Assembly: GCF_020715685.1 (NCBI RefSeq) | Contig: NZ_CP085840.1 | Location: 3,720,001-3,784,000 of the forward strand | Reading direction: 5' to 3' | Source of the DNA: Dermatobacter hominis | Lineage (GTDB): Bacteria > Actinomycetota > Acidimicrobiia > Acidimicrobiales > Microtrichaceae | DNA: 64,000 bases | In this document: positions 1-7,446 of the stretch, one piece after another | How positions within the stretch are numbered: the first letter of the stretch is position 1 | Layout of the letters: each line of letters starts with the position of its first letter | Position numbers and translations under genes: made by a program | The notes under the pieces: model-generated | What the model was told of the DNA's origin: nothing | What the model saw: only the letters and a program-made list of their open reading frames with translations | The model's database searches: none

Positions 1-1
1 C

Positions 2-196
2 GTCGAGTGGGACGGCCGCATGGAGATCTGCGACGTCGGCGGCGCCTACCTCGACGAGTACCGCCGGGTCGGCGACGTCTGGCGGTTCAGCCGCCGTGCC
101 GAGCGCACGGACTACATCACCGGGGGCGGGTTCGCCGCGGTCGTGCGTGACGTGGCGGCGTCGACCGCACCCGACCGCCGGCCGCCGATCGGCTGA
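2..196 (+). CDS. 3' end of a SnoaL/NTF2-like protein (partial)
   Basis: Only the last 64 codons are in the window; the gene runs off the left edge. The visible part reads VEWDGRMEICDVGGAYLDEY, then a GDVWRFSRR segment. This matches the last strands of SnoaL-like (NTF2 superfamily) proteins, where a G-x-Y-x-D/E stretch is followed by a D/G-x-WR-hydrophobic-x-x-R strand. Such proteins are small cone-shaped hydratases, isomerases or binding proteins, and the missing half prevents a more exact call. The stop lies 5 bp before the methyltransferase start, so the two are probably co-transcribed. Confidence 0.6.
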   Translation, partial: VEWDGRMEICDVGGAYLDEYRRVGDVWRFSRRAERTDYITGGGFAAVVRDVAASTAPDRRPPIG

Positions 197-201
197 TCGT
201 C

Positions 202-906
202 GTGGTGCTCCCGGACCCGCGCCAGTACGACGCCTTCGCCCGCGCCTACGAGGAGCACGCAGCCGACGCGCCGTACAACGCCCACTACGACCGACCGTCG
301 ACGCTCCGGCTGCTCGGTGAGGTCGCCGGGCGGCGCGTGTTCGATGCGGCCTGCGGTCCGGGTCACTACCTGGCGTCGCTGCTCGAGATGGGCGCGCACG
401 TCCGGGCCTGCGACGCATCACCGGCCATGGTGGAGCTCGCGCAGGCCCGCGCCGGCGACGACGTCGACGTGCGGGTCGCCTCGCTCGACGACCCGCTCGA
501 CTGGCTGGCGGACGGATCGTTCGACGTCGTCCTGTGCGCCCTCGCCTACCACTACCTCAACGATCGCCGTGCCTTCCTCGCCGAGGCCCGCCGCATCTTG
601 CGGCCCGGCGGTGCGCTGGTGATCAGCACACACCACCCGGCGTCGGACTGGGTCCGGCTCGGCGGCTCCTACTTCGCGGAGGAGCCGCTCACGGAGACCT
701 GGACGAAGGGATGGGAGATCACGGCGTGGCGGCTGCCGCTGACGACGCTCACCGAGGAGTTCGCCGACGAGGGCTACGTCATCGAACGGCTCGTCGAACC
801 GAGGCCTGAGCCGTCGATGGCGGCGGTGGCGCCCGACACCTTCGAATGGCTGAACATGGCGCCGGGGTTCATCCAGTTCCGCCTGCGCGTCGACCGGCCC
901 GCCTGA
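202..906 (+). CDS. Class I SAM-dependent methyltransferase
   Basis: A 234-residue Rossmann-fold methyltransferase. Motif I (FDAACGPGHY, about residues 47-56) binds S-adenosylmethionine, and an acidic residue ends the second strand (VRACDASPAMVELA). Motif IV is FDVVLCALAYHYL, and the RRILRPGGALVIST segment is the usual post-motif strand. The length and layout match the Methyltransf_11/25 group acting on small molecules; the substrate is unknown. The GTG start was chosen because it follows the previous stop by 5 bp and keeps the whole domain. The stop codon lies inside an 18-bp tandem duplication whose second copy supplies another in-frame TGA. Confidence 0.85.
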   Translation: MVLPDPRQYDAFARAYEEHAADAPYNAHYDRPSTLRLLGEVAGRRVFDAACGPGHYLASLLEMGAHVRACDASPAMVELAQARAGDDVDVRVASLDDPLDWLADGSFDVVLCALAYHYLNDRRAFLAEARRILRPGGALVISTHHPASDWVRLGGSYFAEEPLTETWTKGWEITAWRLPLTTLTEEFADEGYVIERLVEPRPEPSMAAVAPDTFEWLNMAPGFIQFRLRVDRPA

Positions 907-939
907 TCGGTCCGGCCGGCCTGATCGGCCCGGCCGGCC
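904..939 (+). repeat. 18-bp tandem duplication on a stop codon
   Basis: Two adjacent 18-bp copies begin with TGATCGG and agree at 17 of 18 positions (T versus C at the eighth base). The first copy begins with the methyltransferase stop codon. Since 18 bp is six codons, the second copy gives an in-frame backup stop. The unit is also rich in CCGGCCGG palindromes. Confidence 0.85.
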
Positions 940-1001
940 GGACGCCCGGTCGCCGGGAGAACCCGCTGGCGCGCCGCCCGCCCCGCCTCCACGATGGTCC
1001 G

Positions 1002-1343
1002 ATGTTCGAGGTGCGACGTCCCGCGGACGGCGAGCTGTGCGGCTTCGTCGACGACCGCGACGGCCGGTGGCGGGCGCTGGCGATTTTCGGCGGCGTCCTC
1101 GGCTCGCACGCGTCGCGAGGGGCTGCGGAGGCCGACGTGCTCGAGCGTGGCCTGTCGTCGCTGGCGCTGCGCTGGCAGCTCGTCGACCGGAGCGCGTCGA
1201 GCGACGAGGTCGTCTGCATCCAGGAGGCCCGGCCCGGCCGGGTCACTGTGGCGCTCGCGCCGTACTCGATGCCCGGCGTGCCGACCCGGACGCTGACGAA
1301 CGACGAGCTCGTGGGCGGCGACGTGGAGCTGCGGCTGCCCTGA
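1002..1343 (+). CDS. Conserved hypothetical protein, 113 aa
   Basis: A small soluble protein starting MFEVRRPADGELCGFVDD and ending with GDVELRLP. It has no signal peptide or membrane segment. Strands such as RWRALAIFGGVLGSH and EVVCIQEARPGRVTVALAPYS suggest an alpha/beta or beta-rich fold. I do not recognise a family. The ATG was preferred to upstream in-frame codons because those would read through the duplicated region behind the methyltransferase. It faces the membrane protein on the other strand with 14 bp between their stops. Confidence 0.6.
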   Translation: MFEVRRPADGELCGFVDDRDGRWRALAIFGGVLGSHASRGAAEADVLERGLSSLALRWQLVDRSASSDEVVCIQEARPGRVTVALAPYSMPGVPTRTLTNDELVGGDVELRLP

Positions 1344-1357
1344 GCACCCGTCGGTCG

Positions 1358-2791
1358 TCAGCCGCGCATCAGCAGCTGGTCCACCGGCGCGAAGTCGTCG
1401 GTGAGCGGCGCGGCCCCGTCGATGAACGCGGTCGCCGCCGAGCCCGCGACGAGCTCCCCGTCGCCCGCGCCGATCGACGGCGTCCTGATCGGCTCGTGCG
1501 ACCCGATCAGGATCTGGTTCACCCGGCGGTCCTCGGGCACCCCGCCCTCGGGCACGATCACCGCCACGTGCTCGAAGCGCTCGGCGAGGGTGGCGAGCTG
1601 CGCCCGGGCGAAGCGGTTCGGTCCGCCGTCGATGACGTTCATCACGTACACCCCGCCGGGACGCAGCAGGCGGTCGATCTCGTCGACGACCTCGACCGTC
1701 GTCAGGTGCCACGGCACCGACGTGCTGGCGAACGCGTCGCCGACGACCACGTCGACGCCGTCGGTCGGAAGGTCCCGCATCGTGAGCCGGGCGTCGCCGA
1801 TCACGACCTCGGTGCGGTCGTCGTCGAAGCCCAGGTCGTCGCGGGCCACGTCGACGAGGTCGGGGTCGATCTCGAGCACGGTCGACGACGACCCCGGTCG
1901 GACGGCCGCCAGCCAACCCGGCACGGTGAGCCCCCCGCCGCCGAGGTGCACGGCGTCGAGCGGACCGGCGGGCAGCTCGTCGATCACGGCGGCGATCAGC
2001 CGCACGTAGCGGATCTCGAGGTGCGTCGGGTCGTCGAGGTCGACGTAGGCGTGCCGCGTCGTGTCGAGGATGAGGCTGCGGCCCGTGGGCCGGGCCGGGT
2101 CGTCCTCCACCCGGACGCAGAAGTAGGCGGTCTCGCGGTCGCAGGGCGGGGGCAGCAGCACGGCGCCGAGGCCCGCCGCCAGGACCAGCGCCACGGCGGT
2201 CGCCGACAGCTGCGGGCGGCTCGGGCTGCGCAGCGTGAGCGCCAGCCCGGCCGCGATCGTGACCGCACCGATGACGATGACGACCCACTGCGAGGGCAGG
2301 GCGGCGACGAGCACGAACCCGGTGAGGAACGTCCCGGCCAGCGCGCCGAACGTGCCGGCGGCCGAGACCCGGCCGACGACCGAGCCCGACTCGTCGAGCG
2401 AGCCGATCTGCAGCTTCGCCACCATCGGCGCCACGGCGCTCAGCACGGTGGCGGGCAGGAGGAACGCGGCGGCGGTGAGCAGCACGATGGCGCCCGCGCC
2501 GGAGCCGACCGAGGGGCCGAGGATCCGCACGATCGGGAGGGACGCCCACGTGAGCGCCCCGCCGATGAGCAGGCTCGGGCCGATGAGCGTCCTCGGGTCG
2601 TGGCGGTCGGCCAGGGACCCGCCGATGGCGGCGCCGAGCGCGATGCCGGCCAGGACGGTGCCGATGATGCCGGTGAAGGTCTCCTGGGACACGCCGACGT
2701 ACGGCGCCATGAGCCGGCCGGCCAGCACCTCGAGCATGAGCACGACGCCGGAGGCGCCGAAGACGAGCGCCGCAGCCTTCCAGGGCCTCAC
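1358..2791 (-). CDS. Fused membrane domain / spermidine-synthase-like methyltransferase-fold protein
   Basis: 477 residues. The first about 205 residues hold repeated hydrophobic helices beginning GASGVVLMLEVLAGRLMAPYVG, the N-terminal signature of fused MFS/spermidine synthase proteins. The C-terminal half (about 245-477) has a spermidine-synthase Rossmann fold: VHLGGGGLTVPGWL for nucleotide binding, STVLEIDPDLVDVA, EVVIGDARL, and VDVVVGDAFAST near the putative acceptor site. Family members are often annotated as spermidine synthase, but aminopropyl transfer is unproven for most, and an integral membrane enzyme acting on another substrate is equally possible. It is a single gene with no same-strand partner close by. 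Confidence 0.8.
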   Translation of the reverse strand: MRPWKAAALVFGASGVVLMLEVLAGRLMAPYVGVSQETFTGIIGTVLAGIALGAAIGGSLADRHDPRTLIGPSLLIGGALTWASLPIVRILGPSVGSGAGAIVLLTAAAFLLPATVLSAVAPMVAKLQIGSLDESGSVVGRVSAAGTFGALAGTFLTGFVLVAALPSQWVVIVIGAVTIAAGLALTLRSPSRPQLSATAVALVLAAGLGAVLLPPPCDRETAYFCVRVEDDPARPTGRSLILDTTRHAYVDLDDPTHLEIRYVRLIAAVIDELPAGPLDAVHLGGGGLTVPGWLAAVRPGSSSTVLEIDPDLVDVARDDLGFDDDRTEVVIGDARLTMRDLPTDGVDVVVGDAFASTSVPWHLTTVEVVDEIDRLLRPGGVYVMNVIDGGPNRFARAQLATLAERFEHVAVIVPEGGVPEDRRVNQILIGSHEPIRTPSIGAGDGELVAGSAATAFIDGAAPLTDDFAPVDQLLMRG

Positions 2792-2925
2792 CGCGCGCCG
2801 TTCCCGGGTCGCTCGTCCGTCCGACCCCGGGACGGGGTGTGCTCGCCGTGACCACGCCGCACCTGCCGCTCCCCGCGCATGCGGGCGATCGTACGGGCCG
2901 TCCGCCGGACGATCCGGTCGGCCGC

Positions 2926-3801
2926 TCAGCCCCCGCCGAGGTCGACGACCGACTCCAGGACCTCGCGGTCGGTGACCGCCTCGATCGCCCTCACCGCGCC
3001 GTCGGTCACCGAGAACAGCATCAGGCTGACCGTGCGACCGCCTACGACCACGGCGACGCCGACCTCGTCACCGGCGCGGACCGGGACCAGGTCGGCCTCG
3101 GGCCGCGAGAACATCAGGGCCCGTCCGGCCACCGCCTCTGCACCTCGGACGACGACCTGGCGCTCGAGCCCCCGGTCCGAGGTCAGGACGACGTCGGGGT
3201 GAAGCACCGCCACGAGCGCGGTCAGGTCGCCGCGACGGGCGGCGGCGAAGAACGCGTCGACGACGTCGCGGCGCCGGCCCGCCTCGGCGTCCGGCACGGC
3301 CGTGGGGCGGTCCGCGTCGACGCCCCGCACCCGGCGACGCGCCCGGCTGGCGAGCTGCCGCGTCGCGTCGACGGAGCGGTCGACGATCGGTGCGATCTCC
3401 TCGTACGGCACCGCGAAGAGGTCGTGGAGGACGAACGCCACTCGCTCGACGGGGGACAGGCGCTCGAGCACCACGCCGAGCGCCAGGCCCACCGCATCGG
3501 ACAGGACTGCCTCGTGCACCGGGTCGTCCGCGCCGCCGAGGGCGCCGGCCAGCTCGTGGAGCGGGTCCTCGCGCCGGACGTCCCGCGACCGCAGCACGTT
3601 CAGGCACACGCGGGCCGTCACCGTCGTCAGCCACCCGCCGGGGTTGTCGATCGTCGTCGCGTCCACACGGCCGAGGCGGAACCACACCTCCTGCACGGCG
3701 TCCTCTGCCTCGGTCCGCGAGCCGAGCACCCTCGTGGCCAGCCCGACCAGCCGGGGCCGCTCCTCCTCGAACCGCTCCTGCATCGCCGGTGTCGTGGCCA
3801 T
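2926..3801 (-). CDS. ECF41-type RNA polymerase sigma factor with SnoaL-like C-terminal domain
   Basis: 291 residues. Region 2 is about residues 10-75 (RLVGLATRVLGSRTEAEDAVQEVWFR, with the usual GGWLTTVTARVCLNVLRSR). Region 4 is about 105-160 (RLSPVERVAFVLHDLFAVPYEEIAPIVDRS). The rest (about 170-291) is a SnoaL-like domain, DVVDAFFAAARRGDLTALVAVLHPDVVLTSD. ECF41 factors are regulated by this fused tail rather than by an anti-sigma factor. The Asp-Gly-Gly-Gly stretch I expect after HPDVVLTSD reads SDRG here, a possible change in that control. The ATG at 3801 has GAGGAGG eight bases upstream. Divergent from a carboxymuconolactone decarboxylase-like gene, the classic ECF41 partner. Confidence 0.88.
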   Translation of the reverse strand: MATTPAMQERFEEERPRLVGLATRVLGSRTEAEDAVQEVWFRLGRVDATTIDNPGGWLTTVTARVCLNVLRSRDVRREDPLHELAGALGGADDPVHEAVLSDAVGLALGVVLERLSPVERVAFVLHDLFAVPYEEIAPIVDRSVDATRQLASRARRRVRGVDADRPTAVPDAEAGRRRDVVDAFFAAARRGDLTALVAVLHPDVVLTSDRGLERQVVVRGAEAVAGRALMFSRPEADLVPVRAGDEVGVAVVVGGRTVSLMLFSVTDGAVRAIEAVTDREVLESVVDLGGG

Positions 3802-3834
3802 CTCGTCATCCTCCTCGAACCGTTCCCACGGATC

Positions 3835-3861
3835 TGTCACATCCGCCCTGCGGGTCGTGTC
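3835..3861 (+). promoter_or_regulatory. ECF41-type promoter for the CMD-like gene
   Basis: TGTCACA (3835-3841), a 16-base spacer, then TGTC (3858-3861). The described ECF41 promoter is TGTCACA-N16-CGTC, so only the first base of the -10 element differs. It points at the carboxymuconolactone decarboxylase-like gene 59 bp downstream and lies between that gene and the divergent sigma gene. Confidence 0.7.
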
Positions 3862-3919
3862 ACCCCGATGACCCCGACGGCGCCGCCGATGTGACGGCGC
3901 CGGGAACAGGAGGAGCACC

Positions 3920-4378
3920 ATGTCCGCACGCATCCCACAGCCCGCCGTCGCCGTCCCCGCCGCGATGGCCGCCCTGCAGTCGCTCGGCGCCGCCATCGGC
4001 GAGCTCGGCGTGCCGCCGACCACCGTCACGCTCGTGAACGTCAGGGCCAGCCAGATCAACGGTTGCGCCGTGTGCCTCGAAGGTGCGATCCGCGAGGCCG
4101 CAGCGGTGGGGGAGACCTCGGACCGGCTGATGCTGGTGTCGGCCTGGAGGGAGACGCCGTCGTTCAGCGCCGCCGAGCGGGCGGCGCTGGCCCTGACCGA
4201 GGCCGTGACCCGCACCGCCGACAGCGAGGACCCGGTGCCCGACGACGTCTGGGACGAGGCCGCCGCGCACTACGACGAGCAGCAGCTCACCGGCCTGGTG
4301 CTGCAGATCGCCAACATCAACGTGTGGAACCGGCTGAACGTCGCCACCCGCCAGCAGGCCGGCGTCCACACCTGGTGA
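3920..4378 (+). CDS. Carboxymuconolactone decarboxylase (AhpD-like) family protein
   Basis: 152 residues, all-helical AhpD/CMD fold. RASQINGCAVCLEGAIREA (about residues 37-55) holds the CxxC redox pair, followed by the usual DRLMLVSAWRETPSFSAAERAALALTEAVTR. Family members reduce peroxides or act on lactones through Cys-x-x-Cys and a His four residues after the second Cys. Here that position is Ala, so classical AhpD chemistry may be impaired. CAGGAGGAGCACC precedes the ATG. It is divergent from the ECF41 sigma gene and has an ECF41-type promoter, so it is very likely that factor's target. Such COE partners are thought to belong to oxidative or redox stress responses. Confidence 0.88.
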   Translation: MSARIPQPAVAVPAAMAALQSLGAAIGELGVPPTTVTLVNVRASQINGCAVCLEGAIREAAAVGETSDRLMLVSAWRETPSFSAAERAALALTEAVTRTADSEDPVPDDVWDEAAAHYDEQQLTGLVLQIANINVWNRLNVATRQQAGVHTW

Positions 4379-4429
4379 GCGGGCTGCCGGGGCGGTCCCG
4401 GCCCCGGCGATCCGTGGTCTGATGGCGAG

Positions 4430-5365
4430 GTGCCGATCCGAGTCGCCGTGCAGGCCGCGCCCAGCGACGCCGTGTCGTGGTCGGCCCTCGCCACGGCGCT
4501 CGACGACGACGATGCGTTCCACGCCCTGTACGCGGCCGACCACCCGGGGGCGACGGCGTCGCCCTTCGTGGCGTTGGCCGCGGCGGCCGGGGCGACAGAG
4601 CGGATCCGACTCGGCACCTGCGTCGTGAACGCCGGGTGCTGGGAGCCGCTGCAGCTCGCCGCCGAGGTCGCAACGCTCGACGTGGTGTCGGCGGGTCGGG
4701 CGCTGCTCGGCGTCGGCGCCGGCCACACGCCCGCCGAGTGGGCGATGCGCGGTCTCGACACGCCGAGCGGAGCGGCGCGGGTGGACCGGTTGGTCGAGGT
4801 GGTCGACGCGACCGTCGCCCTCCTCGCCGGCGGGGCCGTCTCGTGTCGCGGCGACCACGTCTCGCTCGTCGACGCGGTGCTCGACGCGCCTCGGCCGGTC
4901 CAGGACCCGGTCCCGCTCCTGGTCGGCGGCAACGGCCCGCGCGTGCTCGAGTTCGCCGGCCGGCGGGCCGACGTCGTCGGCATCACCGGGCTCGGCCGGA
5001 CGCTCGCCGACGGCCACCGCCACGAGGTCGACTGGTCCCCGGCCGCGCTGGTGGCCACCGCCGAGCGCGTCGCGGCGGCGTCGACCGGGCGACCGCCGCC
5101 CGAGCTCGAGGCGCTCGTGCAGCTGGTGGTCGTGACCGACGACGCCGAGCAGGCCGCCGCCGAGGCGTCCGAGGCCGTGCCCGGCGCATCGGCGGCGGAC
5201 CTGCTGCGCACGCCCTTCGCCTGGATCGGGACGGTCGAGGAGATCGCGGCGCAGCTCGAGCGCTTCGACGCCGAGCTGGGCCTGGCACGCTACGTCGTGC
5301 GCGAGCACCACATCGAGGAGGTGCGCGCCGTGGTCGGCGCGCTCGACGCGCGGATCGGCGCGTGA
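4430..5365 (+). CDS. LLM-class (probably F420-dependent) oxidoreductase
   Basis: 311 residues, bacterial luciferase-like TIM barrel. Recognisable segments are ATERIRLGTCVVNAG, LQLAAEVATLDVVSAGRALLGVGAG, DAPRPVQDPVPLLVGGNGPRVL and FAGRRADVVGITG, which form the flavin/F420 site in this family. The C-terminus has FAWIGTVEEIAAQLERF, the typical last helices. The enzyme should transfer hydride to or from an unknown substrate with F420 or FMN in the cytosol. The GTG start follows the preceding gene by 51 bp. The last four bases (GTGA) overlap the start of the truncated P-loop gene, so they share a transcript. Confidence 0.85.
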   Translation: MPIRVAVQAAPSDAVSWSALATALDDDDAFHALYAADHPGATASPFVALAAAAGATERIRLGTCVVNAGCWEPLQLAAEVATLDVVSAGRALLGVGAGHTPAEWAMRGLDTPSGAARVDRLVEVVDATVALLAGGAVSCRGDHVSLVDAVLDAPRPVQDPVPLLVGGNGPRVLEFAGRRADVVGITGLGRTLADGHRHEVDWSPAALVATAERVAAASTGRPPPELEALVQLVVVTDDAEQAAAEASEAVPGASAADLLRTPFAWIGTVEEIAAQLERFDAELGLARYVVREHHIEEVRAVVGALDARIGA

Positions 5366-5514
5366 GCGGACCGGTGGTCGTCCACCTGCTCGGCTACCCG
5401 GGGACCGGCAAGCTCACCGTGGCCACCGAGCTCGCCGCGGAGGGGGAGCGGCGCGGCCGGCCGTTCGTCGTGGTGGACACGACCCGCCCGGTCCTGGACC
5501 ACCTCGATGGATGA
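5362..5514 (+). pseudogene. Truncated P-loop ATPase/kinase fragment, 50 aa
   Basis: Starts with GTG overlapping the previous stop and encodes VSGPVVVHLLGYPGTGKLTV. The segment HLLGYPGTGKLT is a Walker A loop, followed by an amphipathic helix and PFVVVDTTRPVLDHLDG. P-loop kinases of this type run to about 170-200 residues; here translation ends after strand 2, with no Walker B or lid. No continuation is visible in the next 90 bp in any frame, so it looks like a decayed gene retaining its translational coupling. A functional micro-protein cannot be excluded. Confidence 0.6.
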
Positions 5515-5602
5515 CGACGAACATGGGGTCGCACCGGTGTGCTGGACCGCTCGCCCGCACGGGTAGGTCGATCGCACCGCCCCGATCGCCGAGGAGCTGC
5601 AC

Positions 5603-6106
5603 GTGCACGCGACCGAACCACTGACCGACGCGATCGAGCGCATCCGCGACCAGGTGCGCGACGGCGCCGCCGCCCTCGATCCCGACCAGCTCGCCTGGCA
5701 GGTGCAGCCCGGCGCCAACCCGATCGGCTGGTTGCTGTGGCACCTGACCCGGGTGCAGGACGCCCACGTCGCCGAGTTCCTCGACCAGGACCAGCTGTAC
5801 GTGTCGGACGGCTGGGCCGAGGCGCTCGGCCTGGCGCCCGACGACCGGGACTCGGGCTACGGCCACACTCCCGAGCAGGTGGCGGCGGTGCGCATCGAGG
5901 ACCCGGACCGGCTGGTCGCGTACCACGACGCCGTGGCCGCCCGGTCCCTGGCCCTCCTCGGCGGGCTGTCGGACGCCGACCTCGACGTCGTCGTGGACGA
6001 GTCGTGGGACCCGCCGGTGACGGCGGGGGTCCGGTGGATGTCGATCATCGAGGACTGCTTCGAGCACCTGGGCCAGGCCGGCTACGTGCGGGGGCTCCTT
6101 CCCTGA
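5603..6106 (+). CDS. DinB / DUF664 family protein
   Basis: 167 residues. A four-helix DinB-like domain: ANPIGWLLWHLTRVQDAHVAEFL supplies the first metal-site His, and the C-terminal FEHLGQAGYVRGLLP is the family's closing motif. Actinobacterial DinB/DUF664 proteins include mycothiol- and bacillithiol-dependent transferases, usually metal-bound and used in detoxification; a specific substrate cannot be read here. The GTG start follows GAGGAGCTGCAC. A GGGTAGG element at 5561 lies about 40 bp upstream and could be a stress-type -10 box. The gluconokinase gene follows after 7 bp. Confidence 0.8.
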   Translation: MHATEPLTDAIERIRDQVRDGAAALDPDQLAWQVQPGANPIGWLLWHLTRVQDAHVAEFLDQDQLYVSDGWAEALGLAPDDRDSGYGHTPEQVAAVRIEDPDRLVAYHDAVAARSLALLGGLSDADLDVVVDESWDPPVTAGVRWMSIIEDCFEHLGQAGYVRGLLP

Positions 6107-6113
6107 GCCGGTC

Positions 6114-6593
6114 GTGATCGCCGTCGTCATGGGGGTGGCCGGGAGCGGCAAGTCGACGGTCGGCGCCGCGCTCGCCGCCCGCCTCGGACTGCCGTTCGTC
6201 GAGGGCGACGCCTTCCACGACCCTGCGGCGCTGCGGGCCATGTCGGCGGGCCTGCCCCTCACCGACGAGCAGCGCCGACCGTGGATCGATCGGATCAACG
6301 CCGAGCTCCGGCGCCACCCGGGCGGGTGCGTGTGCGCCTGCTCGGCGCTCAACCCCACCATCCGCCGCCGCCTCGGGCGCGGCCTGGAGGACGTCCGGTG
6401 GATCTGGCTGCGGGCCACGCCGGCGCTCCTCGAGCACCGGCTCGCCACGCGGACCGGTCATCCGGTCGGCGTCTCGCTGCTGCCGTCGCAGCTCGCCGCG
6501 CTCGAGCCGCCCGCCGACGCGCTCGCGGTCGACGCGTCGGACACGCCGTCGGAGATCGTGGCGAGCGTCGAGCGGTGGCTCGCCCAGCGCTGA
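6114..6593 (+). CDS. gntK: Gluconokinase
   Basis: 159 residues, the usual size. The N-terminal VIAVVMGVAGSGKSTVG is the Walker A loop with the GxxGSGKST form of the gluconate-kinase branch. It is followed by PFVEGDAFHDPAALRAMSAG, LPLTDEQRRPWIDRI and CACSALNPTIRRRLG, all hallmark gluconokinase motifs. The lid is LRATPALLEHRLATRTGH and the end is LEPPADALAVDAS. It phosphorylates D-gluconate to 6-phosphogluconate with ATP, feeding the pentose phosphate pathway. The GTG start is 7 bp behind the DinB gene, suggesting co-transcription. No gluconate permease is nearby. Confidence 0.93.
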   Translation: MIAVVMGVAGSGKSTVGAALAARLGLPFVEGDAFHDPAALRAMSAGLPLTDEQRRPWIDRINAELRRHPGGCVCACSALNPTIRRRLGRGLEDVRWIWLRATPALLEHRLATRTGHPVGVSLLPSQLAALEPPADALAVDASDTPSEIVASVERWLAQR

Positions 6594-6608
6594 GACCGGC
6601 AGCCGGTC
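6594..6608. terminator. Short hairpin between convergent genes
   Basis: GACCGG-CAG-CCGGTC, a 6-bp perfect stem with a 3-base loop directly after the gluconokinase stop and 34 bp before the stop of the convergent XRE gene. There is no T-run, so it is only a candidate terminator. Confidence 0.35.
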
Positions 6609-6641
6609 CCGGGCACCACCGCGCCGGGGCGGCGGCGTCGG

Positions 6642-6848
6642 TCAGTCGTCGACCCACTCGAGCAGGTCGCCGGGCTGGCAGTCGAGCACGCGGCACATCG
6701 CCTCGAGCGTGCTGAACCGGACCGCCTTGGCGCGGCCGTTCTTGAGGACCGCCACGTTGGCGGGGGTGAGGCCGACGCGCTCGGCGAACTCGCCGACGCT
6801 CATCTTGCGCCGGGCCAGCTCCACGTCGAGGCGGACGACGATCGGCAT
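6642..6848 (-). CDS. Small XRE-family (YozG-like) transcriptional regulator
   Basis: 68 residues, almost entirely one Cro/CI helix-turn-helix: MPIVVRLDVELARRKMSVGE, then FAERVGLTPANVAVLKNGRA with the recognition helix, and ending MCRVLDCQPGDLLEWVDD. This compact form accompanies DUF2975 membrane proteins in many bacteria. The start overlaps the DUF2975 stop (ATGA), so the two are translationally coupled. The most economical role is repression of its own operon through the AT-rich palindromes at 7344-7364. Confidence 0.9.
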   Translation of the reverse strand: MPIVVRLDVELARRKMSVGEFAERVGLTPANVAVLKNGRAKAVRFSTLEAMCRVLDCQPGDLLEWVDD

Positions 6849-7327
6849 CAGATCACCGCCTCCATGTCGGTGCGCAGCGTCGTGGCCTGCTGCAGCAGGC
6901 CACGCATCACCAGCATCAGGAGGCCGAGCACCGCGCCGCACAGCACGACGAGGGCGAGCAGCAGCGGCGCGCCGGGGTCGTCCGCGGTGAACCCGACGAA
7001 GAGGAACACGCCGAGGAGCAGCGTCCACGCAACCCCGATGGCCGCCACGATCGCGTCGACCCAGACCATCGCCCGCTCGCTGAAGATCTGGTCCTCGAGG
7101 ACCATCGTCAGCAGCCGCCACGTGCAGACGATGACGACTTGCACGCACGCGAGCACGAGGACCGCCACGATCGTCATCGGCCATCGCAGGTGGGCGTCCT
7201 GCGGGGACTCCTCGGCCATGTGGGCGAACTGGCCCGGGAGGCTGAGGGTCTGGAAGAGCAGCAGCAACCCGAACAGGGCGACGAGCAGGAGGCGGAGCGG
7301 CACGACGGCCAGGCGGAGGGCGGGCAT
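6848..7327 (-). CDS. DUF2975 family membrane protein
   Basis: 159 residues with four predicted membrane helices: VVPLRLLLVALFGLLLLFQ, WPMTIVAVLVLACVQVVIVC, VDAIVAAIGVAWTLLLGVFL and LLLALVVLCGAVLGLLMLV. The segment between helices 2 and 3 (TWRLLTMVLEDQIFSERAMVWVD) carries the F/S-E-R pattern typical of DUF2975. Function is unknown. The constant pairing with a small XRE regulator suggests a membrane protein whose level or signal is linked to that regulator. First gene of the two-gene operon; palindromic sequence lies 17-37 bp upstream. Confidence 0.85.
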   Translation of the reverse strand: MPALRLAVVPLRLLLVALFGLLLLFQTLSLPGQFAHMAEESPQDAHLRWPMTIVAVLVLACVQVVIVCTWRLLTMVLEDQIFSERAMVWVDAIVAAIGVAWTLLLGVFLFVGFTADDPGAPLLLALVVLCGAVLGLLMLVMRGLLQQATTLRTDMEAVI

Positions 7328-7343
7328 CGATCGATCTTCGGCG

Positions 7344-7364
7344 CCAATCTATCGATTGTCAATA
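7344..7364. promoter_or_regulatory. Overlapping palindromes, likely XRE operator
   Basis: CAATC-TATC-GATTG (7344-7357, perfect 5-bp arms) overlaps CTATCGATTGTCAATAG (7348-7364, symmetric ends CTAT/ATAG and inner ATTG-T-CAAT). This AT-rich island stands out in a GC-rich background and sits between the DUF2975-XRE operon and the divergent ku gene. Confidence 0.55.
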
Positions 7365-7446
7365 GGAACCGGTCGTCCTCCCGCTCCGGGGTAGGTGCCG
7401 ATCGGGCCGCCGGGCGCAGGTCGCGCCGGCACGCCCGGAGGTGGCC

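Noticed and set aside
774-2855. Very long open frames opposite or overlapping recognised genes (for example 774-2855 on the minus strand and 1037-2851 on the plus strand)
   Set aside because: Their translations are Arg/Pro/Ala/Gly-rich without domains and lie in shadow frames of genes with clear motifs; expected at this GC content.
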